Origin: Hippophae tibetana
Lineage: Eukaryota > Streptophyta > Magnoliopsida > Rosales > Elaeagnaceae
Length of the DNA: 64,000 nucleotides
Assembly: GCA_037013495.1 (NCBI GenBank)
Contig: CM072801.1
Span: forward strand, 88,459,816 to 88,523,815
Reading direction: 5' to 3'
Below are positions 27,495 through 41,900 of the stretch, one piece after another. A program made the translations under genes and the position numbers. The number at the start of each line of letters is the position of its first letter. Position 1 is the stretch's first letter. The notes beneath the pieces are model-generated. The model was given only the letters and a program-made list of their open reading frames with translations. It ran no database searches and was not told the origin of the DNA.

Positions 27495-30400
27495 TCAACC
27501 CCAATTGATAACTTCCTTTTGTTTTGAAATTGTGAACTACAGAAACTTTCTTTCTTTTTTCAAAAGCATAGATAGGTTGAACACAAAAATGAAATAACGT
27601 GAAAAATATTCGGTGAAACTAAGGAATGCTACGTAATGAAATCCAAATAGGAAAAGAATGACAACAAATTTGAAAGAAAACACTCGACTTGAAGGACACA
27701 ATTTCATTCTTTTTTCTGATTTCTAACTTAAGAAAGAAGAAAACAATCAAAGGACAAATTTTTATAAATTTAAAATTCAAACAATAGATAAATAAAGATA
27801 GATACACCATTTTCAACAACCAAGGCTATTATACCAAACAATACAAATCCTTTTGGAGGACAACATATGTACCTAGGAACTCAAAGAATAAGAAAGTTGA
27901 ATTGCTTAAAACATGGTTAAGATGATAGAATTGGAATCCGAATGAACAAGAGTAGAAAAACAAGGTAATAGGGTGCGACCAGATTTTAGGACGTCTATAT
28001 GTAGTGTAGACGATTGAATCTGGGTTAAAATACGAGAATAGAAAAACTAGTCCTATAGTGTGTTTTTTATGTATGGAAACATATTTCGATTTGATATATT
28101 ATAATAGTCGTTTCGATGTACGAGTCAAAAGTTATAACAATTTACATTTTCAACCCCAATTGATAACTTCTTTTTGTTTTGAAATTGTGAACTGCAGAAA
28201 CTTTCTTTCTTTTTTGAAAAACATAGATAGGTTGAACACAAAAATGAAATAACGAGAAAAAATACCGTGAAAGTAAGGATAGCTACGAAATGAAATCCAA
28301 ATAGGAAAACTATGACATCAAAATTGAAAGATAACACTCAACTTGAAGGACACAATTTAATTCTTTTTTCTGATTTCTGGCTTAAGAAAGAAGAAAACTA
28401 TCAAAGCACAAATTTTTATAAATCGAAAATTCAAACAATAGATAAATAAAGATAGATACACCATTTTCAACAACCAAGGCTATGATACCAAACAATGCAA
28501 ATCCTTTTGGAGGACAATATATGTACCAAGGAACTCAAAGAATAAGAAAGGTTGAATTGCTTAAAACATGGTTAAGATGAGAGAATTGCAATCCGAAAGA
28601 ACAAGAATAGAAAACAAGGTAATAGGGGGCGACCAAATTTTAAGACGTCTATAAGTAGTGTAAACGAAGTAATCTGGGTTAAAATAAGATAATAGAAAAA
28701 CTACTCCTATAGTGTGTTTTATATGTAAGGAAACATATTTCTATTTGATATATTATAATAGCCGTTTCGATGTACGAGTAAAAAGTTATAACAATTTACA
28801 GTTTCAACCGCAATTGATAACTTCTTTTTGTTTTGAAATTGTGAACTGGAGAAACTTTCTTTCTTTTTTCAAAAACATAGATAGGTTGAACACAAAAGTG
28901 AAATAAGGTGAAAAAAATTCGGTGAAACTAAGGAATGCTACGAAATGAAATCCAAATAGGGAAAGAATGACAACAAAATTGAAAGAAAACACTCGACTTG
29001 AAGGACACAATTTAATTTTTTTTTCTCATTTCTAACTTAAGAAAGAAGAAAACAATCAAAGGACAAATTTTTATAAATCTAAAATTCAAACAATAGATAA
29101 ATAAAGATAGATACACCATTTTCAACAACCAAGGCTATTATACCAAACAATACAAATCCTTTTGGAGGATAACATATGTACCTAGGAACTAAAAGAATAA
29201 GAAAGTTGAATTGCTTAAAACATGGTTAAGTTGATAGTATTGGAATCCGAAAGAACAAGAATAGAAAACTAGGCAATAGGGTGCGATCAAATTTTAAGAT
29301 GTCTGTAAGTAGTATAAACTACGGAATCTGGATTAAAATATGATGATTGGAAAACCACTGCTATAGCTTTTTATGTATCGAAACGTGCTTCGATTTAATA
29401 TATTATAATAGTCGTTTCGAAATACGAGGTAAAAGTTATAACAATTTACAGGTTCAACCCCAATTAATAACTTCTTTTTATTTTGAAATTGTGAACTGCA
29501 GAAACTTTCTTTCTTTTTTCAAAAAAATAGATAGGTTGAACACAAAAATGGAATAACGAGAAAAAATACTATGAAAATAAGGAAAGCTACGAAATGAAAT
29601 CAAAATAGGAAAAGAGAGACATCAAAATTGAAAGAAAACACTCGACTTGAAGGACACAATTTCATTCTTTTTTGTGATTTCTAACTTAAGAAAGAAGAAA
29701 ACAATCAAAGGACAAATTTTTATAAATCTAAAATTCAAACAATAGATAAATAAAGATAGATACACCATTTTTAACAATTAAGGCTATTATACCAATCAAT
29801 GCAAATCCTTTTGGAGGACAACATATGTACCAAGGAACTCAAAGAATAAGAAAGGTTGAATTGTTTAAAACATGGTTAAGATGATAGAATTGGAATCCGA
29901 AAGAACAAGAATAGAAAATAAGGTAATAGGGTGCGACCAAATTTTAAGACGTCTATAAGTAGTGTAAACGATGGAATCTTTGTTAATATATGAGAATAGA
30001 AAAACTACTCCTATAGTGTTTTTTTTATGTAAGGAAACATATTTCGATTTGATATATTATAATAGTCGTTTCGATATACGAGTCAAAAGTTTTAACAATT
30101 TACATTTTCAACGCCAATTGTTAACTTTTTTTGTTTTGAAATTGTGAACTGCAGAAACTTTCTTTCTTTTTTCAAAAACATAGATAGGTTGAACACAAAA
30201 ATGAAATAACGAGAAAAAAATACCGTGAAAGTAAGGAAAGCTACGAAATGAAATCCAAATAGGAAAAATATGACATCAAAGTTGAAAGAAAACACACGAC
30301 TTGAAGGACACAATTTAATTCTTTTTTCTGATTTCTGGCTTAAGAAAGAAGAAAACTATCAAAGGAGAAATTTTTATAAATCGAAAATTCAAACAATAGA

Positions 30401-31699
30401 TAAATAAAGATAGATACACCATTTTCAGCAACAAAGGCTATGATACCAAACAATGCAAATCCTTTTGGAGGACAACATATGTACCTAGGAACTCAAAGAA
30501 TAAGAAAGGTTGAATTGCTTAAAACATGGTTAAGATGATAGAATTGGAATCCGAAAGAAAAAGAATAGAAAACAAGGTAATAGGGTGCGACCAAATTTTA
30601 AGACGTCTATAAGTAGTGTAAACGATGGAATCTTTGTTAAAATATGAGAATAGAAAAACTACTCTTATAGTGTGTTTTTTATGTAAGGAAACATATTTCG
30701 ATTTGATATATTATAATAGTCGTTTCGATATACGAGTCAAAAGTTATAACAATTTACAGTTTCAACCCCAATTGATAACTTCTTTTTGTTTTGAAATTGT
30801 GAACTGCAGAAACTTTCTTTCTTTTTTCAAAAGCATAGATAGGTTGAACACAAAAATGAAATAATGTGAAAAAAATTCGGTGAAACTAAGGAATGCTACG
30901 AAATGAAATCCAAATAGGAAAAGAATGACAACAAATTTGAAAGAAAACACTCGACTTGAAGGACACAATTTCATTCTTTTTTCTAATTTCTAACTTAAGA
31001 AAGAAGAAAACAATCAAAGGACAAATTTTTATAAATTTAAAATTCAAACAATAGATAAATAAAGATAGATATACCATTTTCAACAACCATGGCTATTATA
31101 CCAAACAATACAAATCCTTTTGGAGGACAACATATGTACCTAGGAACTCAAAGAATAAGAAAGTTGAATTGCTTAAAACATGGTTAAGATTATAGAATTG
31201 GAATCCGAAAGAACAAGAATAGAAAAACAAGGTAATAGGGTGCGACCAGATTTTAGGACGTCTATATGTAGTGTAAATGATGGAATCTGGGTTAAAATAT
31301 GAGAATAGAAAAACTAGTCCTACAGTGTGTTTTTTATGTATGGAAACATATTTCGATTTGATATATTATAATAGTCGTTTCGATGTACGAGTCAAAAGTT
31401 ATAACAATTTACATGTCAACCGCAATTGATAACTTATTTTTGTTTTGAAATTGTGAACTGCAGACACTTTCTTTCTTTTTTCAAAAACATAGATAGGTTG
31501 AACACAAAAATGAAATAACGAGAAAAAAATACCGTGAAAGTAAGGAAAGCTACGAAATGAAATCCAAATAGGAAAAATATGACATCAAAATTGAAAGAAA
31601 ACACTCGACTTGAAGGACACAATTTAATTCTTTTTTCTGATTTCTGGCTTAAGAAAGAAGAAAACTATCAAAGCACAAATTTTTATAAATCGAAAATTC

Positions 31700-34600
31700 A
31701 AACAATAGATAAATAAAGATATATACACCATTTTCAACAACCAAGGCTATGATACCAAACAATGCAAATCCTTTTGGAGGACAATATATGTACCAAGGAA
31801 CTCAAAGAATAAGAAAGGTTGAATTGCTTAAAACATGGTTAAGATGAGAGAATTGCAATCCGAAAGAACAAGAATAGAATACAAGGTAATAGGGGGCGAC
31901 CAAATTTTAAGACGTCTATAAGTAGTGTAAATGATGTAATCTGGGTTTAAATATGATAATAGAAAAACTACTCCTATAGTGTGTTTTATATGTAAGGAAA
32001 CATATTTCTATTTGATATATTATAATAGCCGTTTCGATGTACGAGTTAAAAGTTATAACAATTTACAGTTTCAACCGCAATTGATAACTTCTTTTTGTTT
32101 TGAAATTGTGAACTGGAGAAACTTTCTTTCTTTTTTCAAAAACATAGATAGGTTGAACACAAAAGTGAAATAAGGTGAAAAAAATTCGGTGAAACTAAGG
32201 AATGCTACGAAATGAAATCAAAATAGGAAAAGAATGACAACAAAATTGAAAGGAAACACTCGACTTGAAGGACACAATTTAATTCTTTTTTCTGATTTCT
32301 AACTTAAGAAAGAAGAAAACAATCAAAGGACAATTTTTTATAAATCTAAAATTCAAACAATAGATAAATAAAGATAGATACACCATTTTCAACAACCAAG
32401 GCTATTATACCAAACAATACAAATGCTTTTGGAGGACAACATATGTACCTAGGAACTAAAAGAATAAGAAAGTTGAATTGCTTAAAACATGGATAAGATG
32501 ATAGAATTGGAATCCGAAAGAACAAGAATAGAAAACTAGGCAATAGGGTGCGATCAAATTTTAAGATGTCTGTAAGTAGTATAAACTACGGAATCTGGAT
32601 TAAAATATGATAATTGGAAAACCACTGCTATAGCTTTTTATGTATCGAAACGTGCTTCGATTTAATATATTATAATAGTCGTTTCGAAATACGAGGTAAA
32701 ACTTATAACAATTTACAGGTTCAACCCCAATTAATAACTTCTTTTTATTTTGAAATTGTGAACTGCAGAAACTTTCTTTCTTTTTTCAAAAAAATAGATA
32801 GGTTGAACACAAAAATGGAATAACGAGAAAAAATACTATGAAAATAAGGAAAGCTACGAAATGAAATCAAAATAGGAAAAGAGAGACATCAAAATTGAAA
32901 GAAAACACTCGACTTGAAGGACACAATTTCATTCTTTTTTGTGATTTCTAACTTAAGAAAGAAGAAAACAATCAAAGGACAAATTTTTATAAATCTAAAA
33001 TTCAAACAATAGATAAATAAAGATAGATACACCATTTTTAACAATTAAGGCTATTATACCAATCAATGCAAATCCTTTTGGAGGACAACATATCTACCAA
33101 GGAACTCAAAGAATAAGAAAGGTTGAATTGTTTAAAACATGGTTAAGATGATAGAATTGGAATCCGAAAGAACAAGAATAGAAAATAAGGTAATAGGGTG
33201 CGACCAAATTTTAAGACGTCTATAAGTAGTGTAAACGATGGAATCTTTGTTAAAATATGAGAATAGAAAAACTACTCCTATAGTGTTTTTTTTATGTACG
33301 GAAACATATTTCGATTTGATATATTATAATAGTCGTTTTGATATACGAGTCAAAAGTTTTAACAATTTACATTTTCAACGCCAATTGTTAACTTTTTTTT
33401 GTTTTGAAATTGTGAACTGCAGAAACTTTCTTTCTTTTTTCAAAAACATAGATAGGTTGAACACAAAAATGAAATATTGTGAAAAAAATTCGGTGTAACT
33501 AAGGAATGCTACGAAATGAAATCCAAATAGGAAAAGAATGACAACAAATTTGAAAGAAAACACTCGACTTGAAGGACACAATTTCATTCTTTTTTCTAAT
33601 TTCTAACTTAAGAAAGAAGAAAACAATCAAAGGACAAATTTTTATAAATTTAAAATTCAAACAATAGATAAATAAAGATAGATATACCATTTTCAACAAC
33701 CATGGCTATTATACCAAACAATACAAATCCTTTTGGAGGACAACATATGTACCTAGGAACTCAAAGAATAAGAAAGTTGAATTGCTTAAAACATGGTTAA
33801 GATTATAGAATTGGAATCCGAAAGAACAAGAATAGAAAAACAAGGTAATAGGGTGCGACCAGATTTTTGGACGTCTATATGTAGTGTAAATGATGGAATC
33901 TGGGTTAAAATATGAGAATAGAAAAACTAGTCCTATAGTGTGTTTTTTATGTATGGAAACATATTTCGATTTGATATATTATAATAGTCGTTTCGATGTA
34001 CGAGTCAAAAGTTATAACAATTTACAGTGTCAACCGCAATTGATAACTTATTTTTGTTTTGAAATTGTGAACTGCAGACACTTTCTTTCTTTTTTCAAAA
34101 ACATAGATAGGTTGAACACAAAAATGAAATAACGAGAAAAAAATACCGTGGAAGTAAGGAAAGCTACGAAATGAAATCCAAATAGGAAAAATATGACATC
34201 AAAATTGAAAGAAAACACTCGACTTGAAGGACACAATTTAATTCTTTTTTCTGATTTCTGGCTTAAGAAAGAAGAAGTCTATCAAAGCACAAATTTTTAT
34301 AAATCAAAAATTCAAACAATAGATAAATAAAGATAGATACACCATTTTCAACAACCAAGGCTATGATACCAAACAATGCAAATCCTTTTGGAGGACAATA
34401 TATGTACCAAGGAACTCAAAGAATAAGAAAGGTTGAATTGCTTAAAACATGGTTAAGATGAGAGAATTGCAATCCGAAAGAACAAGAATAGAATACAAGG
34501 TAATAGGGGGCGACCAAATTTTAAGACGTCTATAAGTAGTGTAAACGATGTAATCTGGGTTAAAATATGATAATAGAAAAACTACTCCTATAGTGTGTTT

Positions 34601-36865
34601 TATATGTAAGGAAACATATTTCTATTTGATATATTATAATAGCCGTTTCGATGTACGAGTCAAAAGTTATAACAATTTACAGTTTCAACCGCAATTGATA
34701 ACTTCTTTTTGTTTTGAAATTGTGAACTGGAGAAACTTTCTTTCTTTTTTCAAAAACATAGATAGGTTGAACACAAAAGTGAAATAAGGTGAAAAAAATT
34801 CGGTGAAACTAAGGAATGCTACGAAATGAAATCCAAATAGGAAAAGAATGACAACAAAATTGAAAGGAAACACTCGACTTGAAGGACACAATTTAATTCT
34901 TTTTTCTGATTTCTAACTTAAGAAAGAAGAAAATAATCAAAGGACAAATTTTTTTAAATCTAAAATTCAAACAATATATAAATAAAGATAGATACACCAT
35001 TTTCAACAACCAAGGCTATTATACCAAACAATACAAATCCTTTTGGAGGACATAATATGTACCTAGGAACTAAAAGAATAAGAAAGTTGAATTGCTTAAA
35101 ACATGGTTAAGATGATAGAATTGGAATCCGAAAGAACAAGAATAGAAAACTAGGCAATAGGGTGCGATCAAATTTTAAGATGTCTGTAAGTAGTATAAAC
35201 TACGGAATCTGGATTAAAATATGATGATTGGAAAACCACTGCTATAGCTTTTTATGTATCGAAACGTGCTTCGATTTAATATATTATAATAGTCGTTTCG
35301 AAATACGAGGTAAAAGTTATAGCAATTTACAGGTTCAACCCCAATTAATAACTTCTTTTTATTTTGAAATTGTGAACTGCAGAAACTTTCTTTCTTTTTT
35401 CAAAAAAATAGATAGGTTGAACACCAAAATGGAATAACGAGAAAAAATACTATGAAAATAAGGAAAGCTACGAAATGAAATCAAAATAGGAAAAGAGAGA
35501 CATCAAAAGTGAAAGAAAACACTCGACTTGAAGGACACAATTTCATTCTTTTTTGTGATTTCTAACTTAAGAAAGAAGAAAACAATCAAAGGACAAATTT
35601 TTATAAATCTAAAATTCAAACAATAGATAAATAAAGATAGATACACCATTTCTAACAATTAAGGCTATTATACCAATCAATGCAAATCCTTTTGGAGGAC
35701 AACATATGTACCAAGGAACTCAAAGAATAAGATAGGTTGAATTGTTTAAAACATGGTTAAGATGATAGAATTGGAATCCGAAAGAACAAGAATAGAAAAT
35801 AAGGTAATAGGGTGCGACCAAATTTTAAGACGTCTATAAGTAGTGTAAACGATGGAATCTTTGTTAAAATATGAGAATAGAAAAACTACTCCTATAGTGT
35901 TTTTTTTATGTAAGGAAACATATTTCGATTTGATATATTATAATAGTCGTTTTGATATACGAGTCAAAAGTTTTAACAATTTACATTTTCAACGCCAATT
36001 GTTAACTTTTTTTTGTTTTGAAATTGTGAACTGCAGAAACTTTCTTTCTTTTTTCAAAAACATAGATAGGTTGAACACAAAAATGAAATATTGTGAAAAA
36101 AATTCGGTGTAACTAAGGAATGCTACGAAATGAAATCCAAATAGGAAAAGAATGACAACAAATTTGAAAGAAAACACTCGACTTGAAGGACACAATTTCA
36201 TTCTTTTTTCTAATTTCTAACTTAAGAAAGAAGAAAACAATCAAAGGACAAATTTTTATAAATTTAAAATTCAAACAATAGATAAATAAAGATAGATATA
36301 CCATTTTCAACAACAATGGCTATTATACCAAACAATACAAATCCTTTTGGAGGACAACATATGTACCTAGGAACTCAAAGAATAAGAAAGTTGAATTGCT
36401 TAAAACATGGTTAAGATTATAGAATTGGAATCCGAAAGAACAAGAATAGAAAAACAAGGTAATAGGGTGCGACCAGATTTTAGGACGTCTATATGTAGTG
36501 TAAATGATGGAATCTGGGTTAAAATATGAGAATAGAAAAACTAGTCCTATAGTGTGTTTTTTATGTATGGAAACATATTTCGATTTGATATATTATAATA
36601 GTTGTTTCGATGTACGAGTCAAAAGTTATAAAAATTTACAGTGTCAACCGCAATTGATAACTTATTTTTGTTTTGAAATTGTGAACTGCAGACACTTTCT
36701 TTCTTTTTTCAAAAACATAGATAGGTTGAACACAAAAATGAAATAACGAGAAAAAAATACCGTGAAAGTAAGGAAAGCTACGAAATGAAATCCAAATAGG
36801 AAAAATATGACATCAAAATTGAAAGAAAACACTCGACTTGAAGGACACAATTTAATTCTTTTTTC
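31700..36865. repeat. Tandem duplication of a 4-monomer block (2,614 bp)
   Basis: Variants at 31979, 32614, 33238 and 33890 recur at 34593, 35228, 35852 and 36504, each 2,614 bp later. Shared markers include GGACAATATATGTACC (31779 and 34393) and TAGAATACAAGG (31875 and 34489). Differences such as GAAGAAGTCTATC near 34272 show where agreement ends. The part at 32531-33480 also resembles 5728-6670, about 26.8 kb away, so the same variants were moved over long range as well. Boundaries are approximate. Confidence 0.82.
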
Positions 36866-38939
36866 TAATTTCTGGATTAAGAAAGAAGAAAACTATCAAA
36901 GGACAAATTTTTATAAATCGAAAATTCAAACAATAGATAAATAAAGATAGATACACCATTTTCAGCAACAAAGGCTATGATACCAAACAATGCAAATCCT
37001 TTTGGAGGACAACATATGTACCTAGGAACTCAAAGAATAAGAAAGGTTGAATTGCTTAAAACATGGTTAAGATGATAGAATTGGAATCCGAAAGAACAAG
37101 AATAGAAAACAAGGTAATAGGGTGCGACCAAATTTTAAGACGTCTATAAGTAGTGTAAACGATGGAATCTTTGTTAAAATATGAGAATAGAAAAACTACT
37201 CTTATAGTGTGTTTTTTATGTAAGGAAACATATTTCGATTTGATATATTATAATAGTCCTTTCGATATACGAGTCAGAAGTTATAACAATTTACAGTTTC
37301 AACCCCAATTGATAACTTCTTTTTGTTTTGAAATTGTGAACTGCAGAAACTTTCTTTCTTTTTTCAAAAGCATAGATAGGTTGAACACAAAAATGAAATA
37401 TTGTGAAAAAAATTCGGTGTAACTAAGGAATGCTACGAAATGAAATCCAAATAGGAAAAGAATGACAACAAATTTGAAAGAAAACACTCGACTTGAAGGA
37501 CACAATTTCATTCTTTTTTCTAATTTCTAACTTAAGAAAGAAGAAAACAATCAAAGGACAAATTTTTATAAATTTAAAATTCAAACAATAGATAAATAAA
37601 GATAGATATACCATTTTCAACAACCATGGCTATTATACCAAACAATACAAATCCTTTTGGAGGACAACATATGTACCTAGGAACTCAAAGAATAAGAAAG
37701 TTGAATTGCTTAAAACATGGTTAAGATTATAGAATTGGAATCCGAAAGAACAAGAATAGAAAAACAAGGTAATAGGGTGCGACCAGATTTTAGGACGTCT
37801 ATATGTAGTGTAAATGATGGAATCTGGGTTAAAATATGAGAATAGAAAAACTAGTCCTATAGTGTGTTTTTTATGTATGGAAACATATTTCGATTTGATA
37901 TATTATAATAGTTGTTTCGATGTACGAGTCAAAAGTTATAACAATTTACAGTGTCAACCGCAATTGATAACTTATTTTTGTTTTGAAATTGTGAACTGCA
38001 GACACTTTCTTTCTTTTTTCAAAAACATAGATAGGTTGAACACAAAAATGAAATAACGAGAAAAAAATACCGTGAAAGTAAGGAAAGCTACGAAATGAAA
38101 TCCAAATAGGAAAAATATGACATCAAAATTGAAAGAAAACACTCGACTTGAAGGACACAATTTAATTCTTTTTTCTGATTTCTGGATTAAGAAAGAAGAA
38201 AACTATCAAAGGACAAATTTTTATAAATCGAAAATTCAAACAATAGATAAATAAAGAGAGATACACCATTTTCAACAACCAAGGCTATGATACCAAACAA
38301 TGCAAATCCTTTTGGAGGACAACATATGTACCTAGGAACTCAAAGAATAAGAAAGGTTGAATTGCTTAAAACATGGTTAAGATGATAGAATTGGAATCCG
38401 AAAGAACAAGAATAGAAAACAAGGTAATAGGGTGCGACCAAATTTTAAGACGTCTATAAGTAGTGTAAACGATGGAATCTTTGTTAAAATATGAGAATAG
38501 AAAAACTACTCCTATAGTGTGGTTTTTATGTAAGGAAACATATTTTGATTTGATATATTATAATAGTCCTTTCGATATACGAGTCAAAAGTTATAACAAT
38601 TTACAGTTTCAGCCCCAATTGATAACTTCTTTTTATTTTTGATATTGTGAACTGCAAAAAATTTGTTTCTTTTTTCAAAAGCATAGATAGGTTGAACACA
38701 AAAATGAAATAACGTGAAAAAACTTCTATGAAACTAAGAAATTCTACGAAATGAAATCCAAATAGGAAAAGAATGACAACAAAATTGAAAAAAAACACTC
38801 GACTTGAAGGACACAATTTAATTCTTTTTTCTAATTTCTAACTTAAGAAAGAAGAAAACAATCAAAGGACAAATTTTTATAAATTTAAAATTCAAACAAT
38901 AGATAAATATAGATAGATACACCATTTTCAACAACCAAG

Positions 38940-41900
38940 GCTATTATACCAAACAATACAAATCCTTTTGGAGGACAACATATGTACCTAGGAACTCAAA
39001 GAATAAGAAAGTTGAATTGCGTAAAACATGGTTGAGATAATAGAATTGGAATCCGACAAAACAAGAATAGAAAACAAGGTTATAGGGTGCGACCAAATTT
39101 TAAGACGTCTATAAGTAGTGTAAACGATGGAATCTGGGTTAAAATATGAGAATAGAAAAACTACTCCTATAGTGTGTTTTTTATGTATGGAAAAATATTT
39201 CGATTTGATATATTATAATAGTCATTTCGATATACGAGTCAAAAGTTATAACAATTTACATTTTCAACGCCAATTGTTAACTTCTTTTTGTTTTGAAATT
39301 GTGAACTGTAGAAATTTCTTTCTTTTTTCAAAAGCATAGACAGGTTGAACACAAAAAAGAAATAACGAGAAAAAATACCGTGAAAGTAAGGAAAGCTACG
39401 AAATGAAATCCAAATAGGAAAAATATGACATCAAAATTGAAAGAAAACACTCGACTTGAAGGACACAATTTCATTCTTTTTTCTGATTTCTAACTTAAGA
39501 AAGAAGAAAACAATCAAAGGACAAATTTTTATAAATTTAAAATTCAAACAATAGATAAATAAAGATAGATACACCATTTTCAACAACCAAGGCTATTATA
39601 CCAAACAATACAAATCCTTTTGGAGGACAACATATATACCTAGGAACTCAAAGAATAAGAAAGTTGAATTGCTTAAAACATGGTTAAGATGATAGAATTG
39701 GAATCCGAATGAACAAGAGTAGAAAAACAAGGTAACAGGGTGCGACCAGATTTTAGGACGTCTATATGTAGTGTAGACGATGGAATCTGGGTTAAAATAC
39801 GAGAATAGAAAAACTAGTCCTATAGTGTGTTTTTTATGTATGGAAACATATTTCGATTTGATATATTATAATAGTCGTTTCGATGTACGAGTCAAAAGTT
39901 ATAACAATTTACATTTTCAACGCCAATTGTTAACTTCTTTTTGTTTTGATATTGTGAACTGCAGAAACTTTCTTTCTTTTTTCAAAAACATAGATAGGTT
40001 GAACACAAAAATGAAATAACGAGAAAAAAATATCGTGAAAGTAAGGAAAGCTACGAAATGAAATCCAAATAGGAAAAATATGACATCAAAATTGAAAGAA
40101 AACACTCGACTTGAAGGACACAATTTAATTCTTTTTTCTGATTTCTGGCTTAAGAAAGAAGAAAACTATCAAAGCACAAATTTTTATAAATCGAAAATTC
40201 AAACAATAGATAAATAAAGATAGATACACCATTTTCAACAACCAAGGCTATGATACCAAACAATGCAAATCCTTTTGAAGGACAACATATTTACCTAGGA
40301 ACTCAAAGAATAAGAAAGGTTGAATTGCTTAAAACATGGTTAAGATGATAGAATTGGAATCCGAAAGAACAAGAATAGAAAACAAGGTAATAGGGTGCGA
40401 CCAAATTTTAAGACGTCTATAAGTAGTGTAAACGCTGGAATCTTTGTTAAAATATGAGAATAGAAAAACTACTCCTATAGTGTGTTTTTTTATGTAAGGA
40501 AACATATTTCGATTTGATATATTATAATAGTCCTTTCGATATATGAGTCTAAAGTTATAACAATTTACAGTTTCAACCCCAATTGATAACTTCTTTTTAT
40601 TTTAGATATTGTAAACTGCAGAAACTTTCTTTCTTTTTTCAAAAACATAGATAGGTTGAACACAAAAATGAAATAACGAGAAAAAACTTCGGTGAAACTA
40701 AGGAATGCTAGGAAATGAAATCCAAATTGGAAAAGAATGACAACAAAATTGAAAGAAAACACTCGACTTGAAGGACACAATTTAATTCTTTTTTCTGATT
40801 TCTAACTTAAGAAAGAAGAAAACAATCAAAGGACAAATTTTTATAAATTTAAAATTCAAACAATAGATCAATAAAGATAGATACACCATTTTCAACAACC
40901 AAGGCTATTATACCAAACAATACAAATCCTTTTGGAGGACAACATATGTACCTAGGAACTCAAAGAATAAGAAAGTTGAATTGCTTAAAACATGGTTAAG
41001 ATGATAAAATTGGAATCCGAAAAAACAAGAATAGAAAACAAGGTAATAGGGTGCGACCAGATTTTAGGACGTCTATATGTAGTGTAAACGATGGAATCTG
41101 GGTTAAAATATGAGAATAGAAAAACTAATCCTATAGTGTGTTTTTTGTGTATGGACACATATTTCGATTTGATATATTATAATAGTCGTTTCAATGTACG
41201 AGTCAAAAGTTTTAACAATTTACATTTTCAACGCCAATTGTTAACTTATTTTTGTTTTGAAATTGTGAACTGCAGAAACTTTCTTTCTTTTTTCAAAAAC
41301 ATAGATAGGTTGAACACAAAAATGAAATAACGAGAAAAAATACCGTGAAAGTAAGGAAAGCTACGAAATAAAATACAAATAGGAAAAATATGACATCAAA
41401 ATTGAAAGAAAACACTCGACTTGAAGGACACAATTTAATTCTTTTTTCTGATTTCTGGCTTAAGAAAGAAGAAAACTATCAAAGGAAAATTTTTATAAAT
41501 CGAAAATTCAAACAATAGATAAATAAAGATAGATACACCATTTTCAACAACCAATGCTTTGATACCAAACAATGCAAATCCTTTTGGAGGACACATATGT
41601 ACCTAGGAACTCAAAGAATAAGAAAGGTTGAATTGCTTAAAACATGGTTAAGATGATAGAATTGGAATCCGAAAGAACAAGAATAGAAAACAAGGTAATA
41701 GGGTGCGACCAAATTTTAAGACGTCTATAAGTAGTGTAAACGATGGAATCTTTGTTAAAATATGAGAATAGAAAAACTACTCCTATAGTGTGTTTTTTAT
41801 GTAAGGAAACATATTTCGATTTGATATATTATAATAGTCCTTTCGATATACGAGTCAAAAGTTATAACAATTTACAGTTTCAACCCCAGTTGATAACTTC